Source: an uncultured Desulfuromonadales bacterium
GTDB taxonomy: Bacteria > Desulfobacterota > Desulfuromonadia > Desulfuromonadales > Trichloromonadaceae
Assembly (NCBI GenBank): GCA_945787465.1
Contig: CALZIZ010000014.1
Span: forward strand, 1 to 35,918
Direction: 5' to 3'
Length of the DNA: 35,918 bases
Part shown: piece by piece, positions 1 through 8,821 of the stretch
Layout: the number at the start of each line of letters is the position of its first letter
Position numbering within the stretch: the stretch's first letter is position 1
Program-made: the position numbers and the translations under genes
Notes under the pieces: model-generated
Databases searched by the model: none
What the model was told of the DNA's origin: nothing
The model's input: only the letters and a program-made list of their open reading frames with translations

Positions 1-13
1 GGGAGGATTTTCC

Positions 14-1060
14 ATGAAAAAGTTTTTCACCCTCATTGCCTCGGCCACACTGCTGCTCAGCTGTCTGTCCTCGGGGGCTTTGGCCGCAGAGAAGTTCAAG
101 CTGGCCTGGTCCCACTACACCGGATGGGAGCCCTGGGCCTATGCGCAGGACTCCGGCATTCTCAAAAAATGGGCCGATAAATACGGCATCGAGATCGAAG
201 TGACCCTGGTTAACGATTACATCGAGTCGATCAACCTCTACACCACCGGCGAATTCGACGCCTGCACCATGACCAACATGGACGGCCTGACCATCCCCGC
301 TGTGGGCGGCATCGACAGCACCGCCCTGATTGTCGGGGATTTCTCTAACGGCAACGACGGCATCGTCATCAAAAAGGGCGAGTCGGTCAAGGACCTGGCC
401 GGCCAGAAAGTGATGCTCGTCGAGCTCTCGGTATCCCACTACCTGCTGGCCCGGGCCCTGGATGAAAACGGCATGAGCGAGCGGGACCTGACCGTGGTCA
501 ACACCAGCGATGCCGACATCGCCTCGCTGTTCCTGTCGAGCCCAGATGCTGCGGTGGTCACCTGGAATCCCCCCCTGATGCAGGTGCGCAACGACAAGGA
601 CGCCAAGCTGATTTTCGACTCGTCCAAAATCCCCGGCGAAATCATTGACCTGACCGTCGTCAAAACCAAGGCCCCCGACAGCTTCAAGAAGGCACTGGTC
701 GGCGCCTGGTTCGAGACCATGTCGGTGATGTCCGGACGTGGAGCGAAGGCGAAGGAGGCGATCGATTTAATGGCCAAGACCGCCGGCGCCACCACCGCCG
801 AGTTCAAGTCGCAGTTGCGGACCACCGCCATGTTCTACACCCCTGCTGAGGCCGCGGCCTTTGCCAAGAGCCCCGAGCTGAAAAAGACCATGGACCATGT
901 CCGCGCCTTCAGTTTCGACAAGGGGCTTTACGGAAATGCGCCTTCGAAGGACTTTGTCGGCATCGAGTTTTCCGACGGCAGCGTCATGGGGGACAAAAAC
1001 AACGTGAAGTTACGCTTCGACGCCTCCTTCATGGAGCTGGCCGCCGAGAAAAAACTCTAA
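14..1060 (+). CDS. ABC transporter periplasmic substrate-binding protein, urea-carboxylase-associated type
   Basis: This 348-residue protein has a Sec signal peptide (basic MKK start, hydrophobic stretch to about residue 24, AxA-like end before AEKFKL) followed by a NitT/TauT-like periplasmic-binding fold. The run of motifs (LAWSHYTGWEPW near residue 30, GEFDACTMTNMD near 78, VGDFSNGNDG near 107, VTWNP near 180) is that of the binding-protein family encoded beside urea carboxylase, known in other bacteria to sit in guanidine- or urea-related operons. The substrate is therefore probably a small cationic or amide nitrogen compound, but this is inferred from family only; no carboxylase gene is visible here. 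A GGGAGGA ribosome site at 1-7 supports the start. It is the first gene of a three-gene importer operon that may extend upstream of the window edge. Confidence 0.88.
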   Translation: MKKFFTLIASATLLLSCLSSGALAAEKFKLAWSHYTGWEPWAYAQDSGILKKWADKYGIEIEVTLVNDYIESINLYTTGEFDACTMTNMDGLTIPAVGGIDSTALIVGDFSNGNDGIVIKKGESVKDLAGQKVMLVELSVSHYLLARALDENGMSERDLTVVNTSDADIASLFLSSPDAAVVTWNPPLMQVRNDKDAKLIFDSSKIPGEIIDLTVVKTKAPDSFKKALVGAWFETMSVMSGRGAKAKEAIDLMAKTAGATTAEFKSQLRTTAMFYTPAEAAAFAKSPELKKTMDHVRAFSFDKGLYGNAPSKDFVGIEFSDGSVMGDKNNVKLRFDASFMELAAEKKL

Positions 1061-1084
1061 CAGCCTCCTGGGCATGGTTGAGAG

Positions 1085-1120
1085 CGCTCCGGCAGCATGT
1101 TAGCCGGAGCGTTCGTTTTA
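1085..1120 (+). terminator. Intra-operon hairpin between binding-protein and permease genes
   Basis: A perfect 9-bp stem (CGCTCCGGC at 1085-1093 with GCCGGAGCG at 1103-1111, 9-nt loop) is followed by the T-rich run TTCGTTTTA. It lies 25 bases after the binding-protein stop and just before the permease ribosome site. Such hairpins commonly make the binding protein more abundant than the membrane parts, either by partial termination or by protecting the 3' end of the upstream message. The T-run is interrupted, so read-through is likely. Confidence 0.6.
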
Positions 1121-1132
1121 ACCGGAGGATGC

Positions 1133-1966
1133 ATGTATAAAAGACCGCTCTTTTTCGGGCTGCACGCACAACCGCCCCGAAAGTTTAACTGGATGCTGGC
1201 CGCCCTGCCCTTCATCCTCGTTCTAATAGCCTACCTTGTCGCCTCGGATATCCGTCACGAAATCAACCCCCAGGACAAACTGCTGCCGAGCCTCTCGCAG
1301 ATGCTGGAATCTGCCAAGGCCCTGGCCACGGTCCCCGACAGGCGAAGCGGCGACCTCCTGCTGTGGTCCGATACCCTGGCCAGCCTGAAACGCATCGGCA
1401 TGGGCGTGTCCCTGGCGGCGGTGGTCGGGTTGCTTCTGGGCCTGAATATGGGCCTGCTTCCCGGTATCCGCTCTCTCAAGCTGGCCTTCGTCACCTTTAT
1501 CTCGATGATTCCTCCGCTGGCCATTTTGCCCATTCTGTTTATTTCCTTCGGGGTCGGTGAACTGGCCAAGGTGATGCTCATTTTCCTGGGGGTATTTCCC
1601 ATCATCACCAGGGATATCTACCTGGCCACCCGCATGATTCCCCGCGAGCAGATCACCAAGGCCCTGACCCTTGGGGCATCGGGCTGTGCGGTCATCTATC
1701 GTATTGTTTTGCCGCAGATACTGCCCAGGCTGCTCGACACGGTACGACTCTCCCTCGGTTCGGCCTGGCTGTTTCTTATCGCCGCCGAGGCGATTGCCTC
1801 GACCGGTGGGCTGGGGTACCGGATCTTCCTGGTGCGCCGCTACCTGGCGATGGATGTCATTCTCCCTTATGTTTTGTGGATCACTCTACTGGGGTTTCTG
1901 ATGGACCTGGCGCTGCGGATGCTGGTCGCCAAAAAGTTCTCCTGGTACGTGGCCCGGAAAGGATAA
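1133..1966 (+). CDS. ABC transporter permease (NitT/TauT-like)
   Basis: This inner-membrane permease of 277 residues is a BPD_transp_1 domain protein with about six hydrophobic segments. The cytoplasmic EAA-like loop is at about residues 183-205 (ALTLGASG...LPQILP), where it would contact the ATPase. I place the start at ATG 1133 because GGAGG at 1124-1128 precedes it. The longer frame opening at 1097 begins inside the loop of the intergenic hairpin and has no ribosome site. It lies between the binding protein and the ATPase in the same direction, with only 7 bases before the ATPase gene. No sequence defect is visible. Confidence 0.87.
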   Translation: MYKRPLFFGLHAQPPRKFNWMLAALPFILVLIAYLVASDIRHEINPQDKLLPSLSQMLESAKALATVPDRRSGDLLLWSDTLASLKRIGMGVSLAAVVGLLLGLNMGLLPGIRSLKLAFVTFISMIPPLAILPILFISFGVGELAKVMLIFLGVFPIITRDIYLATRMIPREQITKALTLGASGCAVIYRIVLPQILPRLLDTVRLSLGSAWLFLIAAEAIASTGGLGYRIFLVRRYLAMDVILPYVLWITLLGFLMDLALRMLVAKKFSWYVARKG

Positions 1967-1973
1967 GCCGAAA

Positions 1974-2807
1974 ATGATTTCTGACCTGAAAGATAAATAC
2001 CAGCTTGCCATTGAGGACGTCACCAAGACCTATGGCGACAAGGTCGTTCTGGATGATATCGATCTGATTGTTACCGGGGGCGAGTTCTGCACCGTTGTGG
2101 GGCCGAGCGGCTGCGGCAAATCGACCCTGCTGCGGCTGATTCTGGGCCAGGAGCAGCCGTCATCGGGAAAGATCTTCATCAATGGCCAGCCCGTGGGCCT
2201 GCCGAATACCGACCGCGGCATTGTCTACCAGCGCTATTCGCTCTTTCCCCATCTTACGGTTTTAAAAAATGTCATGCTCGGTCAGAGCCTGCGGATTTCT
2301 CCCTGGAAGGGCTGGGGCAAAAAGGCCGAGCTTCAGGAAGAAGCCATGGAATACCTGAGCAGGGTGCGCCTCGCCGAGCATGCCGACAAGTACCCTCATG
2401 AGCTTTCAGGCGGCATGCAGCAACGGGTGGCCATCGCCCAGGCCCTGATTGCCAAGCCCCAGATCCTGATGATGGATGAGCCCTTCGGAGCCCTGGATCC
2501 GGAAACCATGCTCTCCCAATACTACTCGGATAGCCGCGGAGACTACCCGGGGGGCAGGCGCGGCGCAAAAGTCGTCTCCGACCACTTTTTGCCTTATCAG
2601 GCCAATGCGACCACCGCCAAGCAAAGCTCTGAGTTTCAGGCTCTGATGTCCCAGATCCGCCAGGACGGCTTTAACCCCGAGTACCTGCAGCATGTTTCAG
2701 AGTTCAACCTCAACCATCCCGACTCGTTCCGCACCCTGACCTCTGAGACCAGCGATCGAGGAGATCTGGTCAAAACGCCGATCATGGAAGGTCGATTGCC
2801 CGAATAA
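1974..2807 (+). CDS. ABC transporter ATPase, apparently internally deleted (no H-loop)
   Basis: Walker A (GPSGCGKST, residues 43-51), Q-loop (Y85-Q86), signature LSGGMQQR (144-151), Walker B ILMMDEP (164-170) and D-loop GALD (172-175) are all present. However, directly after DPET (residue 178, base 2507) the chain continues with [12 protein letters not shown]. In related ATPases of this transporter type that segment follows the H-loop helix region. The roughly 40 residues that should contain the switch histidine (consensus TH-D-EA) are missing, with the frame kept. The C-terminal extension ending [16 protein letters not shown] is family-typical. An ATPase without the H-loop would be expected to hydrolyse ATP poorly or not at all, so this is either a disabled gene or an assembly loss. 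Confidence 0.8.
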   Translation: MISDLKDKYQLAIEDVTKTYGDKVVLDDIDLIVTGGEFCTVVGPSGCGKSTLLRLILGQEQPSSGKIFINGQPVGLPNTDRGIVYQRYSLFPHLTVLKNVMLGQSLRISPWKGWGKKAELQEEAMEYLSRVRLAEHADKYPHELSGGMQQRVAIAQALIAKPQILMMDEPFGALDPETMLSQYYSDSRGDYPGGRRGAKVVSDHFLPYQANATTAKQSSEFQALMSQIRQDGFNPEYLQHVSEFNLNHPDSFRTLTSETSDRGDLVKTPIMEGRLPE

Positions 2808-2876
2808 GCGATCCCAGCCACCGTGAGATGATCGGCCACAAACGGAACTCCGCGACAACCTGAGCAAGGACATCAA

Positions 2877-3860
2877 TTGACATCACACCGCAAACAGATT
2901 CTGCAATGGGCCCGGCAGGGGCACCTGAAAAAAGACTCGCTCCCTAATGCTTTTCGCCTGGCTGAAGCTGAGCCCTGCCCCGGAGACTGGGGCCAGTTTC
3001 TCGATGGCCTGATGCTTTGGTTCGGTGCCATCTTCATGGCCATCGGGGTTATCTTCTTTTTTGCCTTCAACTGGCAGGAGATGGGACGCCTTGCCAAGTT
3101 CGGGCTTGTTGAAATCTGTATCGTTGCGGCCGTTGCCATCTGCTGGAAGCTCGGTCTCGATCGGTTGTCGGGCAAGGCCGCCCTGTTCGCTGCAACACTT
3201 CTGATCGGCGCCCTGCTCGCATTGGTCGGCCAGACCTACCAGACCGGGGCCGACCCCTGGCAGCTCTTTGCCACCTGGGCCCTGATGGTTCTGCCCTGGG
3301 TTGCCATCGGTCGCTTCGGTGCTCTGCTGCTGTTCTGGATTGGGCTGGTCAACCTCTCCCTCCTGCTGTATTTTCAGACCTTTCCCCGCGCTTTCGGATG
3401 GATCGGTTTGCTCTTCAGCACCGAGACCTTGCTCTGGACCCTCTTTGTTTTGAACACAGTCGCCTTGGGACTCTGGGAGTTTGCCGCACAGCGCAAGGTC
3501 GCCTGGTTGGGCGAACGCTGGCCGCTTCGGGTGCTGGCCTTTGCCAGCGGCGGTCTGATCACTACTCTTGCTGTCTTGGCGCTTGTCGACAGCCGCCATT
3601 TCAACCTTTTGGAAATGGCGACCTACTTTGTCTGGCTGGCAGCAGGGTGTGTCATCTACCGCCATAAAATTCAGGATATCTTTGTTCTGACCGGCGGGGT
3701 GTTGAGCGTCATCATTGTTGTCACGGCATGGCTGGCCAAGCAGCTGCTGTTCCACGGGGAGAGTGCCGGGGCGTTGCTGATGATCGGCATGACAGTGATC
3801 GGCCTGTCGGCTGCCGGCGGGTTCTGGCTGAAATCAATCGCCCAGGAGAAAAACCCATGA
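2877..3860 (+). CDS. DUF2157 multi-pass membrane protein
   Basis: This 327-residue protein has a short soluble N-terminus (residues 1-40, rich in charged residues) followed by about ten hydrophobic segments to the C-terminus, matching the DUF2157 layout. The start is TTG at 2877, preceded by AAGGA at 2866-2870 with 6-nt spacing. No ATG is better placed. Its stop overlaps the next gene's start as ATGA (3857-3860), so translation is probably coupled. DUF2157, DUF4401 and GDYXXLXY genes are known to occur together in many proteobacteria, but their job is not established. It lies 69 bases after the ABC ATPase in the same direction; whether it shares that transcript is unclear. Confidence 0.8.
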   Translation: MTSHRKQILQWARQGHLKKDSLPNAFRLAEAEPCPGDWGQFLDGLMLWFGAIFMAIGVIFFFAFNWQEMGRLAKFGLVEICIVAAVAICWKLGLDRLSGKAALFAATLLIGALLALVGQTYQTGADPWQLFATWALMVLPWVAIGRFGALLLFWIGLVNLSLLLYFQTFPRAFGWIGLLFSTETLLWTLFVLNTVALGLWEFAAQRKVAWLGERWPLRVLAFASGGLITTLAVLALVDSRHFNLLEMATYFVWLAAGCVIYRHKIQDIFVLTGGVLSVIIVVTAWLAKQLLFHGESAGALLMIGMTVIGLSAAGGFWLKSIAQEKNP

Positions 3861-4942
3861 ACACCCTGTCCAGTAAGGCATTGTGGCAGCAGCTGCACGA
3901 CAAGGGCCTGGTTGAGGGGGATCTGCCACCAGCTGGAAAAACCGAGTCGCTCTGGTACGTGCGCTTCATGCTCGGAGCGGCCGGGTGGATCGGCTCCCTT
4001 TTTCTGCTTGGCTTTGTCGCAGTTGGTTTCTCATTCGTGGTCGATAGCCCAATGGCCGCTCTGGTCGTCGGCGCCCTTGCCTGCGGCGGCGCCTTCGCGC
4101 TTTTTTTCAACGCCCGCGATAACGATTTTTTCACCCAATTCGCTTTGGCCGTCGGCCTGGCCGGTCAGCTGCTGCTGATATACGGTCTTTTCGAACTGTT
4201 CGAGGGAAATGAGGTGCTCTTCTACGGCACTGTTTTTGTTCTCGAAGCGGTACTGACCGTCGTTATCCCCAACTTTATATATCGCGTGATGACCAGCCTG
4301 GCAGCGATGGTTGCACTCTGTTTGACTCTCTCCAGTGGCGGCGCCTACGGGATTGCACCGGGCCTGAGCGCTGCCGGGTTTGCCCTTATCTGGCTGCAGG
4401 AGAGCCGCTGGGTCGGATTCAGCGCCATCTGCCGGCCGGCCGGTTACGGGTTCGCCCTCTCTCTGCTGCTCTACTGGGCCAGCATGCTCTGGGGTCGGGC
4501 ACTCTGGTGGCCGCGATCTTACAAAGGTGCGAGCTGGATTTCCGTCTACGCCCCCTGGCTTGGCAAGGCACTGGTTCTGGCGGTTTTTCTTGCCGTCGTC
4601 TTTGTTTTGCTCAAACGCATGCATTTAGCAGCCGGAAGCCGATCAGGTCTGACCGCCCTTGGTGGCGCAACCCTGGTATTGTTGGGGTCTTTTCCTGTGC
4701 CAGGGATTGCTGAGGCGCTTCTGATTATGATCATCGGCTTTTCAATCTGCAACCGGGTGCTGATGGGGCTCGGCCTGCTGGCCTTCGGCGTTTTTCTCTC
4801 CAACTATTACTACATGATGCAATCAACCCTGCTGGAGAAATCTCTGCTCCTTTTTGGCCTCGGCGCCGGGCTGCTCGTCAGTCGCCTGGTGCTGGGAAAA
4901 TGGCTGCCCCCTGCAGCACTGGGAGGGCAGGCCGATGCGTAA
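3857..4942 (+). CDS. DUF4401 multi-pass membrane protein
   Basis: This 361-residue protein begins with a soluble 30-residue stretch (MNTLSSKALWQQLHDKG) and continues with about ten membrane segments. This is the organisation of DUF4401 proteins, the usual partner of DUF2157 proteins. The start is set by the ATGA overlap with the upstream stop and the AGGAG about 8 bases upstream; the longer frame opening at 3728 would run far into the upstream gene. The end overlaps the next gene by 8 bases. Function is unknown. The tight overlaps on both sides suggest the three products are made together in the inner membrane. Confidence 0.8.
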   Translation: MNTLSSKALWQQLHDKGLVEGDLPPAGKTESLWYVRFMLGAAGWIGSLFLLGFVAVGFSFVVDSPMAALVVGALACGGAFALFFNARDNDFFTQFALAVGLAGQLLLIYGLFELFEGNEVLFYGTVFVLEAVLTVVIPNFIYRVMTSLAAMVALCLTLSSGGAYGIAPGLSAAGFALIWLQESRWVGFSAICRPAGYGFALSLLLYWASMLWGRALWWPRSYKGASWISVYAPWLGKALVLAVFLAVVFVLLKRMHLAAGSRSGLTALGGATLVLLGSFPVPGIAEALLIMIIGFSICNRVLMGLGLLAFGVFLSNYYYMMQSTLLEKSLLLFGLGAGLLVSRLVLGKWLPPAALGGQADA

Positions 4943-5429
4943 GCTTATACTGGTGCTGACGACCCTGCTGGTGCTTGCGGCGGTTAACTTCAATATTTAC
5001 CAGCGCGAACAGTTGATCAGCAGCGGCCGCGTGGTGTTGCTGGAACTTGCGCCGGTCGATCCGCGCTCGCTTATGCAGGGCGACTACATGGCACTGCGCT
5101 TCAAGGCCGCGAACCGGGCTTTTGCGCAGAAAGACCTGCAAACCCTTAAGGACGGTCATCTGGTGGTCACCCTCGATGACCAAAACCGGGCCTCATTCAA
5201 CCGCTTTGCCGAGTCGTCAATCCTTGCCGACAACGAAATCCTGCTGCGCTATCGCATCCGCAACGGGAAACCCAAGTTTGCCACAAATGCTTTCTTTTTT
5301 CAGGAAGGTCATGCCAAGGCTTACGAAAGTGCCCGCTATGGTGAATTTCGCGTTGCACCCGATGGCGAAATGATTCTGACCCGGATGCGGGATCGAAACC
5401 TGGTTGTGCTTGGGGCTGGTAAACCTTAA
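4935..5429 (+). CDS. GDYXXLXY-motif membrane-anchored protein
   Basis: This 164-residue protein has one N-terminal hydrophobic segment (residues 3-18) and an exported or periplasmic domain. The family-naming motif appears as GDYMALRF at residues 49-56, right after the VDPRSLMQ lead-in typical of the family. ATG 4935 is chosen because GGGAGGG at 4920-4926 precedes it and it overlaps the DUF4401 stop (4940-4942). The longer frame from 4854 lacks a ribosome site. It is the last gene of the DUF2157-DUF4401-GDYXXLXY trio; the family is conserved in this order, but no biochemical role is known. Confidence 0.82.
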   Translation: MRKLILVLTTLLVLAAVNFNIYQREQLISSGRVVLLELAPVDPRSLMQGDYMALRFKAANRAFAQKDLQTLKDGHLVVTLDDQNRASFNRFAESSILADNEILLRYRIRNGKPKFATNAFFFQEGHAKAYESARYGEFRVAPDGEMILTRMRDRNLVVLGAGKP

Positions 5430-5513
5430 ATCTGGGTATGCACTTTAACTCAGGTTGCCCCCAGTTGGCCCTTGGCCTGCCGACCTCGATCTGATTCAGC
5501 TGCTGATTTTGGG

Positions 5514-5597
5514 GAATGAAGAAAACAGAATTCAGAAGGCAGAAGAAAAAAGGGAAAATGAAAGAGAGATCTTCTTCTGTGTTCTGAGTTCTCATTC
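5514..5597. repeat. Imperfect inverted repeat of the CAGAATTCAGAAG type
   Basis: The left arm starts at GAATGA (5514) and continues with repeated CAGAA/AGAAG words. The right arm ends at CATTC (5597) and reads as their reverse complement. A second element of the same kind lies at 17577-17675 between purF and pyrE. These look like dispersed intergenic hairpin repeats; here it sits after the GDYXXLXY gene and could end its transcript. Confidence 0.55.
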
Positions 5598-6043
5598 GCA
5601 TAACCCATGGCGGGTCATGTTCCACAAGGTAGATTTAACTGGAGCCAAGTGCATAAGCAGAAAAAGGCAATAATAAAGAAAAAAAACCTTGGGATTATTC
5701 ACCGCTCTACCCGGCTGTTGCGAACACCGGCGCTGCTGTGCCTGAAAAAACAAGAACTGGTCATTGCCTTGCTGAATGCTTCGCATAAGAGGAGTCGCCA
5801 CGAAGCAACTCCGTTGTCATCAGCAGCCAGGAGGCTGTCCACGGCGAATCCCGACGGTTTTGCTTTGCAAATGTGATGAGTCGTTATCTATTTTTTATGC
5901 AACTGGCTAATTACGTCTATACGGCAGCAACTTGAGGCCCCTAATCCCTGCCAAAACGCAGTGTTTTCCACAGGCATTGTTGACGTGGAACATGCATATC
6001 CATGATACAACCAAGATAAACGATATTTGACCTTGAATGTCAG

Positions 6044-6145
6044 GGTCAGGCCACTGGGCTTTTGCACATCGGAGGCAACCTTGGCGAGAACCTTGTTGTA
6101 AGAGACCCCGGCCGAGGCGGTCAATCCCGTCTCTTTTCTGATCTT
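6044..6145 (-). pseudogene. dinB: Fragment of DNA polymerase IV (dinB)
   Basis: Thirty-four codons read in one minus-strand frame give [18 protein letters not shown] followed by a stretch containing LAKVASD and KPSGLT. This is the conserved palm-region segment of Y-family polymerase IV (usual form: [29 protein letters not shown]). Before and after this segment, in all three minus-strand frames, I find no further recognisable DinB sequence: neither the N-terminal DMDAF motif nor the SIDE motif nor the little-finger domain. It is therefore a relic, not a gene. The frame around it stays open (5888-6337), but the flanking residues are unlike the family. Confidence 0.72.
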
Positions 6146-6254
6146 CTGCCATTTAAGACCGACCATCCAATCGGACAAGCCGATAAATAAAACTCTCCCC
6201 ATTTTTCCTGGAAGTTCCTGTGGTGACGCGTCCAAAATGAAATGTGCAGGTCCT

Positions 6255-8476
6255 TTAGAAGTTCTCTGGCGGGGTTGAAGAGACAAAGAAAACGGGGCAG
6301 GGCGCCTCGGAAATAACCCTGTCAACGCTGCTGCCAAGCTTCACGTAGTCCTGCCGCTCGATACCGCCACTTCCATGTGATGCCAGGACAATGAGATCAA
6401 TCCCTTCCCTTTTTGCGACCTCTAAGATAGTTCTCGCAGCCCCTGAGCCGGACACCTCTTTATGAACCGGAATTCTCATCTGGGCAAATTTAAACGCCAG
6501 ATTTGAGAGGTAGTCCTCCAGGCTGGACTGCAGTTCTGTATTTCCCTCTTCTTCCGGCACTGACAGGAGCCAGACCCCAGAATGAAACCGCAAAGCAAGC
6601 GCCATGGCAAAAGGGATACATTGTTCAGAGATGGGAGACCCATCGAGAGGGACGAGAATCCTCCCAAAGTCACTGCGGCGGCAGCGCCAGTCGTCGACCG
6701 GCCTGACAATGAGCAGAGGCGGAGTCGTCTCATAAATGACATTATAGGTCACCACAGACGACAGCAACCTTTCTGCCGGGGTCTTGCCAAAAGTGGTCAT
6801 CACCACCAGATCAAAGTGGCCTTTATTGCAGAGACGAACAATGACCTCAGCCGGGTCTCCTTTGATGATACGACGGGTGACCTCTTCCCCTGAATGCGAC
6901 ATCTGCCCCGCGACCTGCCGGAGGTACAGCGCTGCTTCGCGGGCAGCCATTTCTGTATCATCCTCACCAATCACGGTTACGAGCGTTATCGACGCACCAT
7001 ATTCTCTGGACAGCTTTAAGGCCGAGGGCAGGCTGGACTCGGCATTTTCCGTTCCGTCCAGGGGAACCAGGATTTTCTTCAGATTATAAACGGTCACCGG
7101 GACCATTCGCCTCATGGGCGTAAGCGGCGTGGACTCGAGGATCACATTGAGACGGTCCTGCAGCCGGGCTGGAGCCCCCAGCTTGGTTCGAAAGTGGTTA
7201 AAGGCGAGGAAAAACAGCGGGACCAGGAGAAGGTACATCCAGGCACCCTCAAAAAATCTCTCTTCAAAAATAATCAGAGTTGCAAGGGTTGAGAGGATGG
7301 ATGCGCCAAGGGTCAGAAACAAAGCAATAATGTCATTGAAGACCCAACCCGACTTCAATTTCCTCACCAGTCTTCTGGTCGTGGCCCATCCTGTCATACT
7401 GAGAAGGATAAAGACGCCCGCGGCATAAAGAGCCAGGTACGTCTCTTCCCTGGTTCCAAACGCAAGAAAGCAGCCGACCACCACGGTGACCTGGAACCAG
7501 ACCGGAAGGGTGGGAACATCAAAGCGATTTCTTACCCCCCAGTAGCCGGGGATGTAATGGCGGAGCTTGAGGCCCAGGGAGAGGTTTTGAATTCCCTGGG
7601 CACTGGCGGCAGCAGCTGAAAGCAATACGGCGATGCCGATGAAACTGCCCAGGTAGGCCAGAGGGACGGGCAGGAGATGGTCCATCGTCTGAGTAAAAAC
7701 AGAAACTTCTGAGTTTGCCGGATCGGCCAGTGCCAGAATCGCGGGACCGACAATGACCATGGTCAAGGCCGTGGTCCCCATGATGATCACCAGGCTCCCG
7801 AAAGCTTTGCGACTTTTTTCCCGTGCCGTGCCCTCATAGGCGGCGACCAGGTTGGCAAAAATCTCGATCCCCGTCATGAGCGCCAGAATGCGGGCGTAGC
7901 CGCCAAGGGTAAAGTGGATGTATTCTCCGGAGAAGGCCCGCAAATCAATTTGTGGTAAATGCAAGCCGCGCTGATAGATAACCGCAAGGATCATAGCCCA
8001 GAGCAGGATCAGCACAGCGGCTGTGGCCGGGCCGAAGAACCTGGCCGAAATCATCGGCCCCCGATTCACCAGGTAGCCCACGACAAGGGTAAATAGGACA
8101 GCGACAACGCCCCTTATATCAGTGAACAGGAACTGCTCGTTGAGGACAGGGAAGCGGTCGGCAATGAAGGTGACCAGGGCAGCGATACTGACCAGAAAGG
8201 TCAGCGTGTATTCGATAACCGTGATCGCAGCGTTGGTTTTTACCGCCCAACTGCCGAATTCTTCCTCGCGACATAGCGATACATTGCCGAAACAGCAAAG
8301 ACTGTGAAGACGGCCATCCAGACGGAGGACCCGAAAGTGACCGACGCCACGCCTGCGCCGACAATAAGACTCAGGAACGGGCCAAATACATAGAGCGGAG
8401 AGGTCGCGGGATCCCCCCCGCCCGCGAGTGCTCCCTGGAGTGAATTCTTCAATTTATAGGAGATTGATGCGCTCAC
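6255..8476 (-). pseudogene. APC-superfamily permease fused to two UspA domains, frameshifted
   Basis: The reading starts at GTG 8476 with two membrane segments, including GDPATSPLYVFG, and runs in frame to about 8265 (AMYRYVARK). It must then change frame to continue with EEEFGSWAVKTNAA and the rest. The second part (open to 6255; first ATG 8081) holds about ten more membrane segments and then two UspA domains with ILVPLDG and ILVPLDGSP starts and nucleotide-loop motifs near each end (GKTPAERLLSS, GSGG). The expected Gly-rich loop between segments 2 and 3 is absent at the switch, so a small out-of-frame deletion is more likely than a single-base slip. If real, the gene is broken; if an assembly error, it encodes a stress-linked transporter of about 730 residues. 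Confidence 0.75.
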
Positions 8477-8506
8477 ACTTATCTTTCCGAGTTCCCAGGT
8501 TCACGG

Positions 8507-8797
8507 CTATTTTTTAAATTTATCGACAGCTTCGCTGACGGCAGACTTCAAAGAATCCCAGGCCGACTCCATGCCATCCTTGATCGATTCCCAGGCGTCT
8601 TCACTGGACTCGGCAAGCTCAGACAGTTTCTCCCGGTTTTTCTCCAACTTCTGCTCAAGGGACTTGATCTTTTGGTGTATTTCAAGTTGAACGTCCGCGC
8701 TGGCCCCTGACGCCCGGGCCTTCAGCTTGTCCAGATCGGCCTTCCATTCATCCAGCTGAGCCTGTTTTTTCTGTCGGTACAGCTCTTTGTCACTCAT
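8507..8797 (-). CDS. Coiled-coil stress-type protein (sll1863-like)
   Basis: This 96-residue protein is highly charged and predicted nearly all helical: heptad-like K/L/E spacing from residue 5 to 65 (DKLKARASG, IKSLEQKLEKNREKLSEL), then an amphipathic tail with W-containing repeats (AWESIKDGMESAWDSLKSAV). No signal peptide is seen, so it is probably cytoplasmic or membrane-peripheral. AGAAGGA just before the ATG is a good ribosome site. It resembles the small sll1863 family linked to stress responses. It lies between the LapA-like gene and the permease-UspA gene in one direction, which suggests a stress-responsive operon. Confidence 0.65.
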   Translation of the reverse strand: MSDKELYRQKKQAQLDEWKADLDKLKARASGASADVQLEIHQKIKSLEQKLEKNREKLSELAESSEDAWESIKDGMESAWDSLKSAVSEAVDKFKK

Positions 8798-8821
8798 ATA
8801 ATTTTCCTTCTCTGGAATGTT

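Larger units (their letters stand above)
5430..6254. other. 825-base intergenic stretch, degenerate
   Basis: Apart from the inverted repeat at 5514-5597 and the dinB scrap at 6044-6145, I see no convincing gene. Short open frames on both strands (for example 5607-5876 plus) have no family features. The words AGGAGGCTGTCC at 5830-5841 match 12 bases of the terminal repeat of the element at 9543-9709, but no element can be traced around them. The stretch looks like decayed sequence between two convergent gene groups. Confidence 0.6.

Noticed and set aside
2883-3755. 290-codon minus-strand frame opposite the DUF2157 gene
   Set aside because: It is a Gln/Gly/Glu-rich antisense artefact of a membrane-protein gene; the plus-strand product has clear membrane segments and coupled neighbours.
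5830-5841. AGGAGGCTGTCC as a third end of the MITE-like element
   Set aside because: Only 12 bases match and neither the interior nor a partner end follows, so chance cannot be excluded.
5607-5876. 89-codon plus-strand frame in the degenerate spacer
   Set aside because: No ribosome site, no homology that I recognise, and basic low-complexity composition typical of random frames.
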